Positions 1 to 6,920 of a DNA stretch of 9,661 nucleotides are shown here, one piece after another; position 1 is the stretch's first letter; each line of letters starts with the position of its first letter. A program made the position numbers and the translations under genes. Source of the stretch: Rhodobiaceae bacterium (GTDB lineage: Bacteria; Pseudomonadota; Alphaproteobacteria; Parvibaculales; Parvibaculaceae); NCBI GenBank assembly GCA_002401305.2, contig NVSO02000121.1:1-9661 (forward strand), written 5' to 3'. The notes under the pieces are model-generated. The model worked only from the letters and a program-made list of their open reading frames with translations, ran no database searches and had not been told where the DNA came from.

Positions 1-428
1 ATACGGCTCTCCCATTCCTCCGCAGGAATAGTGCTTTCGTGCACAACACGGCCCCGAGCAGAGATACCGGCTTGGTGGACGCTTTCTTGCTCACCCGATA
101 CCAAAGGATGCCACCAAGGAAGGTCTTCCCCTTCGGCAATCAACTTATAAGCACAGGTTGCAGGCATCCAATAAAGTTGGTCAACATTCTTAGGGGTGAG
201 GGTCACGCAATCTGGCACTCGAACCGATCTATTGGCGTAGTCACCACAAGCGCAGGTCTCGCAGTCGAGCAAGTCGCAGGCGATATCTGTGAAAGCAAGC
301 GCGCCGGTATCTTCATCTTCCAATTTGACCAAACAGCATTTGGCACACCCATCACACAAAGATTCCCACTCCTTGCGGGTCATCTCCTGCATGGTCTTGG
401 CTTTCCAGAAAGGTAATTTGTCGGTCAT
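1..428 (-). CDS. ycgN: YcgN/UPF0260-family cysteine-cluster protein (3' end cut by window edge)
   Basis: Reading the minus strand from the ATG at 428-426 gives 142 open codons that run off the left edge without a stop. The protein begins [21 protein letters not shown] cluster C-x2-C-x2-CC sits at residues 25-32 (CDGCAKCC), followed by Cys51, 56, 59, 61, 74 and 92. This is the pattern of the UPF0260/YcgN family, distantly related to CxxCxxCC zinc or iron binding proteins. The family is about 150 residues long, so only a few residues should be missing. Tryptophans at 105-106 and the stretch [10 protein letters not shown] near the C terminus also fit the family. The biochemical role is unknown; metal binding is inferred from the cysteines. 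The gene is divergent from the penicillin-binding protein gene across a 219-base gap. The Shine-Dalgarno match upstream (GTGAGAG) is weak. Family assignment is secure, function is not. Confidence 0.9.
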   Translation of the reverse strand, partial: MTDKLPFWKAKTMQEMTRKEWESLCDGCAKCCLVKLEDEDTGALAFTDIACDLLDCETCACGDYANRSVRVPDCVTLTPKNVDQLYWMPATCAYKLIAEGEDLPWWHPLVSGEQESVHQAGISARGRVVHESTIPAEEWESR

Positions 429-647
429 TTTGCGTGCACTCTCACTAGTCGGTCCCCGTCGATAAGCCGAAATCACCGTCAGCGCAAGGCTAGCGTTCCC
501 CGGCGCAGGGATAGAATGGCGGAAATTTCTGACCTCAAAACCTCCGTGTTCCCCAAAACTGCCATTTACCATCGGCACACATATTGCTGATGAAGGCATG
601 ACAAGACCAATTTTAAGAGGCATTGTCTCAAAAGGGGACGGAATTGT
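429..647. promoter_or_regulatory. Divergent intergenic region between ycgN and the PBP gene
   Basis: This 219-base gap must hold the start signals for two divergent genes. For ycgN, the minus strand shows a weak TTGCGC - 17 bases - TATCGA arrangement about 40 bases before the start codon. For the penicillin-binding protein I see no convincing -35/-10 pair. Its ribosome binding site is AGGGGAC near 632-638, about ten bases before the ATG at 648. No convincing hairpin, riboswitch or small ORF with its own ribosome binding site was seen. Confidence 0.35.
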
Positions 648-2687
648 ATGCGTAAAGGGCCAACACAGGCCGGGGGGCAAGAAGAACACCCATTTTTTCC
701 AGATACTGCTGGGGAAGATGAGTATGCGCACGCGCCTCAAAAGCGACGACGCGGGTCCTTCTATTGGCGGTTTACGCTGTCCTTCGCGAGCCTTCTCATT
801 CTCTTTTCCGTCATTGGTGGCGCCTATTTCGGGGCTATTGTGCTTCCACAGCTGGAAGATGACTTGATGCATCCCGCCATGCTCAATACGCCCTCGATCC
901 GTGTCTTGGACCGAAATGGTCACGAATTGGGCTCACGCGGCGGTCGCTACGCGGCGATTGTGCCATTACAGGACCTCCCGCCCTATTTGATCGATGCCGT
1001 GCTTCAAATTGAGGACAAACGGTTTTATGCCCATTGGGGCGTCGACCTCATCGCCATTGGGCGTGCGCTTTATACAAATGTCATGGCGGGCAGAGTGCTT
1101 CAGGGTGGCTCGACGATCACGCAGCAATTGGCCAAAAACCTCTACCTTACAAATGAGCGCACTCTCAAACGCAAACTCAAAGAGCTCCTGTTTACCTTCT
1201 GGCTGGAATCCCACTTCACCAAAGATGAGATTTTGACGCTCTACATCAACCGCATGTATATGGGCGCCGGCAACTACGGCATGCAGGCCGCGTCGCAATT
1301 CTATTTCAACAAAGACATTCGCGCTGTTTCATTGTCTGAAGCTGCCCTTCTTGCTGGTTTGACAAAGGCACCTAGCGACTACGCCCCGACCAGCAGTTTA
1401 AAACGGGCACATGCTCGGGCCCGCGAAGTTTTAACCGCGATGGCGAAGTCGAACCGTTATGACCCCCGTATCATTCGTCAGTCGATGGCAAATCCGGCGC
1501 GCGCGCGTGAGCAAATCCCTTTGCCTGAGTCTCAGTATTTTACCGATTGGGTTGCCGCTCAAGCAAAACGATTGATCCCAGATTTCAACGGCGCCATTTT
1601 TGTCACAACGACGCTTGACCCAGAGCTTCAGAAACTTGCGGAACAAGCAATCCACACGACCATCGAAGAACAGGGTGAAAAATACTCTGTGACCCAAGGG
1701 GCGATGGTCACAATGGAACAAGACGGGGCGGTGCGTGCCATGGTTGGCGGTGCCCGTTATCTCTCCAGCCAATTCAACCGCGCCACACAGGCCAAACGCC
1801 AACCGGGATCAGCCTTCAAACCCTTTGTTTATGTGGCTGCGCTGGAAAAAGGTCTGCGGCAGGAAAACTACATTTCCGATGCCCCCATTACTATTGGGGA
1901 TTGGAGCCCGAAGAACGCCAACAAAAAATACCGGGGACAAGTGTCCATTGGCGATGCGTTGAAGTTCTCCATCAATACAGCCACCGTGCGCCTCACCCAA
2001 AAGTTGGGCCGTGCCCGTGTTGCCAGAACCGCGCGTAAATTTGGTTTCTCTACCCCCATACCCGCCCATGCCTCCATTGGCCTTGGCACTGCGGAAGTCA
2101 CCTTGCTCGACCTAACCCGTGCCTACATTCCGTTTCAAGCCGAAGGGTTTCTTCCCAAAGCGCACGGCATCACTGAAATTACAGATTCAGAAGGGCGTAT
2201 TCTTTACTCCCATGACGACGCGCCCACGCGTGTGATCAAACGGTCCACCGCTCGGCGTATGACCTACATGCTGTATCAAGTGGTGGCATCTGGAACGGGC
2301 CAGCGGGCCTCAATTGGCGGACGCGCTGCTGCGGGTAAAACCGGCACCACACAAAGCCACCGCGACGTTTGGTTTGTGGGATATACACAAGACTATATTA
2401 CCGGCGTTTGGTACGGCAATGATGATGAGGCCCCGATGCCAAAAGCCTATGGGGGCAATATTGCGGCTTCCAGTTGGGCGCACTTCATGAAGGGGGCCTA
2501 TAAAGGCAAACGCCTCACTGCCCTTACAGGAGCCTGGAAATCGCGCGCGGCCATCCGCGACAAGTCTAAAGCTCAACAGTTTTATGCCCGGTTGTCCGAC
2601 CTATTCCACACCACCCGCCCTCTACGGCCTGAACGGCCCAGCGTGGGGTTAGTTCGCCGAGGAGGCTCGTCCTATTCACGGCCTTGA
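648..2687 (+). CDS. Class A penicillin-binding protein (transglycosylase/transpeptidase)
   Basis: This 679-residue bifunctional peptidoglycan synthase polymerises lipid II glycan strands and crosslinks their stem peptides on the periplasmic face of the inner membrane. A basic cytoplasmic tail (QKRRRG at 31-36) precedes one membrane segment at about 42-67. The GT51 glycosyltransferase domain follows: [10 protein letters not shown] at 122-131 with the expected catalytic Glu122, [13 protein letters not shown] at 152-164, RKLKE at 175-179 with the second expected Glu179, and [14 protein letters not shown] at 198-211. The transpeptidase domain has all three motifs: S388-x-x-K391 in QPGSAFKP, S441-I-N443, and K564-T-G-T567. 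Both domains therefore look active. Length matches the compact PBP1a-like enzymes common in alphaproteobacteria, and there is no large extra domain. The ATG at 648 follows a reasonable AGGGG. Another ATG (648 + 219 bases, before MHPAMLN) would remove the membrane anchor and is rejected. The exact paralogue (PBP1a or PBP1c type) cannot be fixed. Confidence 0.95.
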   Translation: MRKGPTQAGGQEEHPFFPDTAGEDEYAHAPQKRRRGSFYWRFTLSFASLLILFSVIGGAYFGAIVLPQLEDDLMHPAMLNTPSIRVLDRNGHELGSRGGRYAAIVPLQDLPPYLIDAVLQIEDKRFYAHWGVDLIAIGRALYTNVMAGRVLQGGSTITQQLAKNLYLTNERTLKRKLKELLFTFWLESHFTKDEILTLYINRMYMGAGNYGMQAASQFYFNKDIRAVSLSEAALLAGLTKAPSDYAPTSSLKRAHARAREVLTAMAKSNRYDPRIIRQSMANPARAREQIPLPESQYFTDWVAAQAKRLIPDFNGAIFVTTTLDPELQKLAEQAIHTTIEEQGEKYSVTQGAMVTMEQDGAVRAMVGGARYLSSQFNRATQAKRQPGSAFKPFVYVAALEKGLRQENYISDAPITIGDWSPKNANKKYRGQVSIGDALKFSINTATVRLTQKLGRARVARTARKFGFSTPIPAHASIGLGTAEVTLLDLTRAYIPFQAEGFLPKAHGITEITDSEGRILYSHDDAPTRVIKRSTARRMTYMLYQVVASGTGQRASIGGRAAAGKTGTTQSHRDVWFVGYTQDYITGVWYGNDDEAPMPKAYGGNIAASSWAHFMKGAYKGKRLTALTGAWKSRAAIRDKSKAQQFYARLSDLFHTTRPLRPERPSVGLVRRGGSSYSRP

Positions 2688-2843
2688 GATGTACATTCTT
2701 CTTTCAAGAGTCCACACCACAAGAGAGCAAGCTATTTTGGCGATTTTTCCAAGCTTTAACGAGATAATTGAAACTCTTTTGGTTTTATCTTCAATCAGCT
2801 TTATAGTCATGACCACAGGTGTCGATGCACTTTGGGGGATTAA
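2688..2843 (+). promoter_or_regulatory. Intergenic gap with a candidate promoter for the DUF1214/DUF1254 pair
   Basis: The 156-base gap holds a fair -10 (TATAGT, 2802-2807) with a poor -35 (TTGGTT, 2779-2784) at 17-base spacing. An inverted repeat ATTGAA (2767-2772) / TTCAAT (2790-2795) lies upstream and could be a protein site. Further upstream, AAGC-TATT-TTGG (2729-2740) can fold on CCAAGCTT (2749-2756) as an imperfect hairpin, but no T-run follows, so I do not call a terminator for the penicillin-binding protein gene. The ribosome binding site GGGGGAT (2834-2840) sits just before the ATG at 2844. Confidence 0.3.
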
Positions 2844-3437
2844 ATGAAACTTGCGCTAAAACTTGGAGCGGCCTTTCTCGTCTCTGTCTTTCTGGGATTG
2901 GGCTCCGTCTATTGGTTTCTGGAAAAAAGTGACTTTTCCGGTGCTGGCGGCATTGCTGTGGGCCCCTGGACAACCAATGAGCAAATCGGCAATGTTGATG
3001 CAGCTCCCTATACCCGCGCGATTGTTGCCCGCCGCGGTCTATTGGCGCTGAACAAGCGAGAAACCGTTTATTTCAACGCAGAAGCCGACAATTCCGGCAC
3101 GCCTCTCGTCTCCAATTGCGCCTACACAGTGACAGGGGTGCCCCTGCCAACGGGTTGGTGGTCCATCACTCTTTACGGTGCTGACCATTATCTCATAGAC
3201 AACCCTCAAGGTATTTTTTCCCAAGCCAAGAACACAATTGTGCGCAACGACCAGCGCGGCTACGTCATTCAAGTTTCAAGCACTCCGGAAGGGCCTAACG
3301 GTATTCCGACGGGTTATAGCAGCGGGGAAGGCTCGCGCTTCTCCCTCACTTTGCGTCTCTACAATTTGGAAGAAGACGCGGCAGAAGAATTATCCGCGTT
3401 GGTTTTACCTTCTATTGAGAGAGGTATGTGCCAATGA
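2844..3437 (+). CDS. DUF1214 domain protein, membrane-anchored
   Basis: This 197-residue protein has an N-terminal hydrophobic segment (about residues 5-26, LKLGAAFLVSVFLGLGSVYW) that is either a signal anchor or an uncleaved signal. The rest is a predicted periplasmic domain. The body matches DUF1214 in my recognition: YTRAIVARRGLLAL near 56-69, ETVYFNAEADNSG at 73-85, WWSITLYGADHYLIDNP at 105-121, and FSLTLRLYN at 166-174. DUF1214 is usually found C-terminal to DUF1254 in a larger protein; here it stands alone. Its stop overlaps the start of the DUF1254 gene (ATGA), which implies translational coupling and a shared role. A GGGGGAT ribosome binding site a few bases upstream supports the start. 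The biochemical function is unknown, and no catalytic motif can be named. Position after a cell wall synthase gene is suggestive only. Confidence 0.85.
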   Translation: MKLALKLGAAFLVSVFLGLGSVYWFLEKSDFSGAGGIAVGPWTTNEQIGNVDAAPYTRAIVARRGLLALNKRETVYFNAEADNSGTPLVSNCAYTVTGVPLPTGWWSITLYGADHYLIDNPQGIFSQAKNTIVRNDQRGYVIQVSSTPEGPNGIPTGYSSGEGSRFSLTLRLYNLEEDAAEELSALVLPSIERGMCQ

Positions 3438-3958
3438 GAAAAACTTTAGTCTGGTCGGCAGCTGTCCTTTCCTTGGCCGTTATCATTCACATCATCGCCA
3501 TTTTTGCGGTGCCGAACGTCATCATGGGCACCTTGATTTCTCGCGCGGGTGAAGCCAACGGCGTCAATACTGTTTTTCATGGCAAGCGGGCGGATGCCAC
3601 CTCACGTCAAATTGTACGCCCGAGCCCTGATCTCATTTATTCAATGTGTGTCTTCGACTTGAGCGAAGGCCCCATCACGCTTGCAGCCCCTATCCCTACT
3701 GATACCTATTGGTCGCTCTCTGCTTTTGATGACAACACGAATAATTTCTTCGTCGTCAACGCTCGTCAGATTACAACCGACCATGTGGAATTTGTGCTCG
3801 CGCGTGATAGCTATCAAGCACCAGCGGTTGGAGGGGCGCCTGTGATCTTGAGCCCGACTGCTACCGGTGTTGTGCTCTTCCGCACGCTCATTCAGTCAGA
3901 AGACCGCTTTGAGGCCCTCGACGACGTGCGTAAAAAAGCAACCTGCGCCCCGCTATAA
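3434..3958 (+). CDS. DUF1254 domain protein, membrane-anchored
   Basis: This 174-residue protein starts MRKTLVWSAAVLSL, with a membrane segment at about 6-27, and then carries a short DUF1254 domain. The recognisable core is SPDLIYSMCVFDLSEGPITL (64-83), followed by APIPTDTYWSLSAFDDNTNNF (85-105). Typical DUF1254 proteins are larger and continue into DUF1214; here the partner domain is the preceding gene. I chose the ATG at 3434 because GAGAGAGG (ending at 3424) is nine bases upstream. A GTG at 3428 in the same frame adds two residues but lies only three bases from that site. The first gene's TGA (3435-3437) overlaps this ATG. The two proteins probably form a heteromer that rebuilds the two-domain architecture; this is inference. 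Function is unknown. Confidence 0.85.
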   Translation: MRKTLVWSAAVLSLAVIIHIIAIFAVPNVIMGTLISRAGEANGVNTVFHGKRADATSRQIVRPSPDLIYSMCVFDLSEGPITLAAPIPTDTYWSLSAFDDNTNNFFVVNARQITTDHVEFVLARDSYQAPAVGGAPVILSPTATGVVLFRTLIQSEDRFEALDDVRKKATCAPL

Positions 3959-3980
3959 AGGCCAAAGCCGCCTACCGCAT

Positions 3981-4008
3981 TCTGGCTCGGATAGATTTTC
4001 GGGCCAGA
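3981..4008 (+). other. Intergenic hairpin, 9-bp stem, before the ABC importer
   Basis: TCTGGCTCG (3981-3989) pairs with CGGGCCAGA (4000-4008), giving nine pairs including one G-U wobble, with a 10-base loop. It begins 22 bases after the DUF1254 stop. No T-run follows, so it is not a standard intrinsic terminator. The 3' arm can instead pair downstream: CGGGCC (4000-4005) with GGCCCG (4019-4024). The 5' arm can also pair, with one mismatch, to CCGGCTCAGA (4053-4062), which touches the ribosome binding site. It may be a decay barrier, a factor-dependent terminator or a regulatory leader. A weak promoter-like TTGCGT (4010-4015) - 16 bases - TACACT (4032-4037) lies downstream of it; if real, the hairpin would be absent from that transcript. 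Confidence 0.45.
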
Positions 4009-4071
4009 CTTGCGTGTGGGCCCGCCGCTGATACACTTGCCAAAACAGCACTCCGGCTCAGAGGATACTTT

Positions 4072-5151
4072 ATGTCGCGGCAAACACTTCTCGGCGCTCT
4101 TTCCGCCCTCCTGATTTTGATCATTCTGGCCGTTGTCGTTTATACCGCGGCAGGCCCGCAAAATGCCCAACAAGCTCAAGGGCGGGACGGTAGCGAGAAA
4201 TCCACCTTGCGCGACGTGTCGTTCGCAACCGATTGGAAAGCGCAGGCGGAGCACGGCGGTTTCTACCAAGCCATTGCCAAGGGCTATTACGCTGACGCAG
4301 GCCTCAACGTCACTCTCTTGCAAGGTGGGCCGGGGATAAATGTTCCCCAGCTCCTCGTCACAAACACCATCGATTTTGGTATCGGCTCCAATAGCTTCAT
4401 CCCCATCAACATGGTGGAAGCAGGTGCGCCGGGCAAAGCGGTGATGGCGGTTTTCCAAAAGGACCCGCAAGTCCTCATCACCCATCCGCGCGAAGACATT
4501 GAGAGCATTGGGGATATGAAGGGCCACCCGATTATGATTTCGGATGCCTCTATCAGTTCATTCTGGATTTGGTTGCGAGTGGAATTTGACTTCGAGGACA
4601 CCCAAATCCGGAAATACAATTACAATTTGGCACCCTTCCTTGTGGACAAAAATGCGATCCAACAGGGATACCTTTCCGCCGAACCGTTCTTGATTAGGAA
4701 GGAAGGCGGCTTTGATCCCAACGTCTTCTTGCTTTCAGATGCGGGCTATCCGTCCTATGCCACGATGGTTCTTGCGCGTAATAAGATGATCCTGAACGAG
4801 CCTGAAATTGTGCAAGCCTTTGTCGATGCCAGCATCCGTGGTTGGTATGATTATCTTTACGGCGATCCAACGCCGGGCAATATGCTGATCAAACGCGACA
4901 ATCCAGAAGTGGATGACGATACGATCACCCAAGCCATTGCCAAGATGAAGTCTTACGGACTTGCAGACAGTGGCGACGCGCTCGAACATGGTATTGGCGC
5001 CATGAACCATGCGCAATGGTCTCGCTTTTATACGTCGATGGCGGGCGAAGGCGTGTGGGAACATGACGTTGATTTCACCAACGCTTACACGCTGCAATTC
5101 ATCAATAAGAAGGTGGGCATGCCTCTGAAACAAGAATTGATGAAAAAATAA
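4072..5151 (+). CDS. ABC importer substrate-binding protein, NMT1/SsuA/THI5-like
   Basis: This 359-residue periplasmic binding protein captures a small solute for the ATPase and permease encoded next. An N-terminal hydrophobic segment (about 5-27) is followed by a Gln/Ala-rich linker. There is no lipobox and no cysteine anywhere, so it is either cleaved or stays tethered by this segment. The binding fold has the NMT1 pattern: FATDWKAQAEHGGFYQAIAK (51-70), GYYADAGLNVTLLQGGPGIN (71-90), QLLVTNTIDFGIGSNSF (93-109) and AVFQKDPQVLITHP (126-139). Relatives bind sulfonates, taurine, nitrate or thiamine pyrimidine precursors; the pocket cannot be read by eye. No THI-box is visible upstream, which weakens a thiamine role. 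The downstream sulfite reductase genes favour a sulfur compound, by context only. The ATG at 4072 follows AGAGGA (4060-4065). Its TAA shares one base with the ATPase ATG (TAATG). Confidence 0.9.
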   Translation: MSRQTLLGALSALLILIILAVVVYTAAGPQNAQQAQGRDGSEKSTLRDVSFATDWKAQAEHGGFYQAIAKGYYADAGLNVTLLQGGPGINVPQLLVTNTIDFGIGSNSFIPINMVEAGAPGKAVMAVFQKDPQVLITHPREDIESIGDMKGHPIMISDASISSFWIWLRVEFDFEDTQIRKYNYNLAPFLVDKNAIQQGYLSAEPFLIRKEGGFDPNVFLLSDAGYPSYATMVLARNKMILNEPEIVQAFVDASIRGWYDYLYGDPTPGNMLIKRDNPEVDDDTITQAIAKMKSYGLADSGDALEHGIGAMNHAQWSRFYTSMAGEGVWEHDVDFTNAYTLQFINKKVGMPLKQELMKK

Positions 5152-5948
5152 TGTCGACAGCTTCCACGCCTGCAATCGTTTTTGATCAACTCACCAAATC
5201 CTACTCGTCTGCAGGGGATGCTCCGCAATCAGCACTCGGGCCCCTCACCGGCACAATTGAACAGGGAAGTTTTGTGTCTCTGGTCGGCCCCTCGGGCTGC
5301 GGCAAATCCACGGCACTCAAGCTCATTGCAGGCTTGCTGACACCCTCCTCAGGAAATGTCTCAGTTCACGCCAAGAACGATCTTTCTTACGTTTTCCAAG
5401 ACGCCACGCTGATGCCATGGGCAAGCGTTTTTGACAATGTCTACCTCCCGTTCAAGTTGGCAGGCGTGCCGCGCGCGGTTATCGAAGAAGAAGTCATGGC
5501 CTCTTTGGACCGCGTTGGGCTGGCAGATCGTGCCCAAGCTTTCCCTCGTGAATTGTCGGGTGGCATGAAGATGCGGGTGTCCATTGCACGTGCTCTCATC
5601 ACAGACCCAAAAGTTCTGCTCATGGATGAACCCTTTGCGGCTCTTGATGAGTTTACCCGTGAAAAGCTGGATGATGAATTGCTCGACCTATGGCGCGCCC
5701 AAAAATGGACCGTGCTCTTTGTCACCCACTCTATTTATGAATCCGTCTACCTATCCCAGCGCGTCATGGTCTTAAGCCAGAACCCCGGGCAGCTTATTGG
5801 GGACGTTCAGGTGGATGCCCCCTACCCACGCGGTCAGGCTTTTCGGGAAAGCACAGTTTATTTTGAGGCGTGCCGCGCGGTCAGTGCTGCCATGCGCGGC
5901 GGGCCTCCAGGTTTCAGTTCCGCTAATGCAGAGGCACACTCAAGATGA
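5151..5948 (+). CDS. ABC importer ATP-binding protein (SsuB/TauB/ThiZ-like)
   Basis: This 265-residue cytoplasmic ATPase powers import with the adjacent permease. All nucleotide-binding motifs are intact: Walker A GPSGCGKST (46-54), Q-loop Gln83 in VFQDATLMPW, signature LSGGMKMR (135-142), Walker B VLLMDEP (155-161), D-loop AALD (163-166) and H-loop His193 in VTHSIYES. The motif TLMPW after the Q-loop and DEFTREKLDDELL after the D-loop are typical of ATPases paired with NMT1-type binding proteins. The C-terminal tail (about 240-265) is short and shows no regulatory domain. The start overlaps the binding-protein stop by one base, and the stop overlaps the permease start by four bases (ATGA), so the three genes are almost certainly co-translated. 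Substrate identity is open, as for the binding protein. Confidence 0.93.
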   Translation: MSTASTPAIVFDQLTKSYSSAGDAPQSALGPLTGTIEQGSFVSLVGPSGCGKSTALKLIAGLLTPSSGNVSVHAKNDLSYVFQDATLMPWASVFDNVYLPFKLAGVPRAVIEEEVMASLDRVGLADRAQAFPRELSGGMKMRVSIARALITDPKVLLMDEPFAALDEFTREKLDDELLDLWRAQKWTVLFVTHSIYESVYLSQRVMVLSQNPGQLIGDVQVDAPYPRGQAFRESTVYFEACRAVSAAMRGGPPGFSSANAEAHSR

Positions 5949-6751
5949 ACGGTAAATCTGCGCGCTCCCATTCATTGGACACTCTGCTCATTCCCTTGGG
6001 CGTCGGGGCCTGTGTGCTCGGCCTATGGGAATTCCTCGTTGTCTTTAACGATGTTCCTGAATTTGTCCTCCCCGCGCCCTCTCGTATTTGGGCCAGCTTG
6101 CTTCAAGACGGGCCCTCCCTGCTGGGCTCACTTGGGGTGACGCTAAAGATCACCCTCGCCGCGTTCTTCCTCGCAGTCGTCGGCGGCGTTGGCCTGGCTG
6201 TCTTGTTCTCCCAAAGCCGCACATTGGAGATGGCCCTTTTCCCCTACGCAGTCATTCTGCAAGTCACTCCGGTGGTCGCAATCGCGCCACTGGTGTTGAT
6301 TTGGGTGGGCTTTGACCGGACGCAATTGGCTCTGCTCATTCTTGCGTGGATCATCGCCTTCTTCCCCATTCTCTCAAACACTGTGTTGGGTCTGCGGTCG
6401 GCTGATCACAACCTGCGCGACCTGTTTGCGCTCTATCACGCCAGTCGATGGCAAACGCTGCGCCATTTGTTATTGCCTGCGGCCCTGCCTCACATCCTAT
6501 CTGGCATGAAGGTTTCAGGTGGTCTTGCCCTTATTGGGGCCATTGTGGCGGAGTTTGTCGCGGGGTCGGGCACATCCGCCGGGCTCGCATGGCGCATCAT
6601 TGAAGCGGGGAATCGGCTGCAAATCCCCAAGATGTTTGCTGCATTGGTTTTACTCTCTCTGACTGGCATCCTCATTTTCTTCGTTCTTACGGTGCTGGAG
6701 CGGCTTTTGCTCCGGCGATGGCACGAAAGTGCCGTCATTCGTGAGGTTTAG
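5945..6751 (+). CDS. ABC importer permease (SsuC/TauC-like, BPD_transp_1)
   Basis: This 268-residue inner-membrane protein should dimerise to form the transport channel. About six hydrophobic segments are visible, near residues 13-35, 66-90, 97-120, 126-147, 190-212 and 229-252. The conserved cytoplasmic coupling loop is at about 160-188, where WQTLRHLLLPAALPHILSGM matches the usual W-x-x-x-x-x-x-x-LP-A-x-P-x-I-x-x-G pattern. The leading EAA is replaced by FAL (161-163), which is not unusual in this subfamily. FVLPAPSRIW (40-49) near the N terminus is a hallmark of sulfonate/nitrate/taurine-type permeases. It is the last gene of the importer operon. No T-rich terminator follows its stop, so some read-through into the sulfite reductase block is possible. 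Confidence 0.93.
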   Translation: MNGKSARSHSLDTLLIPLGVGACVLGLWEFLVVFNDVPEFVLPAPSRIWASLLQDGPSLLGSLGVTLKITLAAFFLAVVGGVGLAVLFSQSRTLEMALFPYAVILQVTPVVAIAPLVLIWVGFDRTQLALLILAWIIAFFPILSNTVLGLRSADHNLRDLFALYHASRWQTLRHLLLPAALPHILSGMKVSGGLALIGAIVAEFVAGSGTSAGLAWRIIEAGNRLQIPKMFAALVLLSLTGILIFFVLTVLERLLLRRWHESAVIREV

Positions 6752-6768
6752 AGCCAAAAACGTTCTAT

Positions 6769-6803
6769 TCACAATGAATTGATGTGATATATTTATTTTC
6801 ACA
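6769..6803 (+). promoter_or_regulatory. Candidate operator: three alternating TCACA/TGTGA half-sites
   Basis: TCACA (6769-6773), TGTGA (6783-6787) and TCACA (6799-6803) alternate in orientation, with spacers of 9 and 11 bases. The last half-site overlaps the predicted -35 of the cys block. The outer architecture, pairs of dyads centred upstream of and on the promoter, suits a transcription factor. The 11-base spacing does not match CRP/FNR (6 or 4 bases). A LysR-type regulator is conceivable, but no regulator gene is in view. Visual evidence only. Confidence 0.4.
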
Positions 6804-6826
6804 CTCCCATTGACGTGCAATATAAA
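6798..6826 (+). promoter_or_regulatory. Predicted sigma70-type promoter of the sulfite reductase block
   Basis: TTCACA (6798-6803) and TATAAA (6821-6826) are separated by 17 bases. Each hexamer differs from consensus at one position. Transcription would start near 6833 and leave a leader of about 88 bases before the TTG start codon at 6921. This is the best promoter-like sequence in the window, and it agrees with the cys block being a separate transcription unit from the importer. Confidence 0.6.
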
Positions 6827-6851
6827 AAACACCATGTTCTTCAGCATATGC

Positions 6852-6885
6852 GGGACATTCACCAAGTTTCTGGTATAGAAGTCCC
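6852..6885 (+). other. Bulged hairpin in the 5' leader of the sulfite reductase block
   Basis: Nested complementary arms GGGAC/GTCCC (6852-6856 with 6881-6885), TTC/GAA (6858-6860 with 6878-6880) and ACCA/TGGT (6861-6864 with 6871-6874) give twelve pairs. There is a one-base bulge (A6857), a three-base bulge (ATA, 6875-6877) and a six-base loop. It lies wholly within the predicted untranslated leader and has no T-run, so it is not an intrinsic terminator. It could be a protein- or ligand-responsive element, or chance. I do not recognise it as a known riboswitch class. Confidence 0.4.
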
Positions 6886-6920
6886 AAAATCACTGAACAG
6901 CTGTACTGGAGGATGCTGCA

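Noticed and set aside
39..416. Plus-strand open frame of 125 codons at the left edge
   Set aside because: It is antisense to the minus-strand ycgN, whose protein has a clear cysteine-cluster family signature.
598..867. Plus-strand open frame of 89 codons overlapping the PBP start
   Set aside because: It lies mostly within the PBP gene in another frame, has no family look, and the ribosome binding site favours the PBP start at 648.
3959..4071. TPP riboswitch ahead of the THI5-like binding protein
   Set aside because: The conserved THI-box elements (CTGAGA and ACCTGA-type segments in the right order) are not present.
3892..4527. Minus-strand open frame of 211 codons
   Set aside because: It runs antisense through the end of DUF1254 and the first part of the binding protein, both well supported; the translation is Cys/Arg/His-rich with no recognisable domain.
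6696..6716. GGAGC/GCTCC hairpin as a terminator for the importer operon
   Set aside because: It lies inside the permease coding sequence and no T-run follows; it is explained by codons for the C-terminal Glu-Arg-Leu-Leu-Leu-Arg stretch.
6783..6803. CRP or FNR binding site
   Set aside because: The half-sites TGTGA and TCACA are separated by 11 bases, not the 6 bases of a CRP site, and do not match the FNR pattern.
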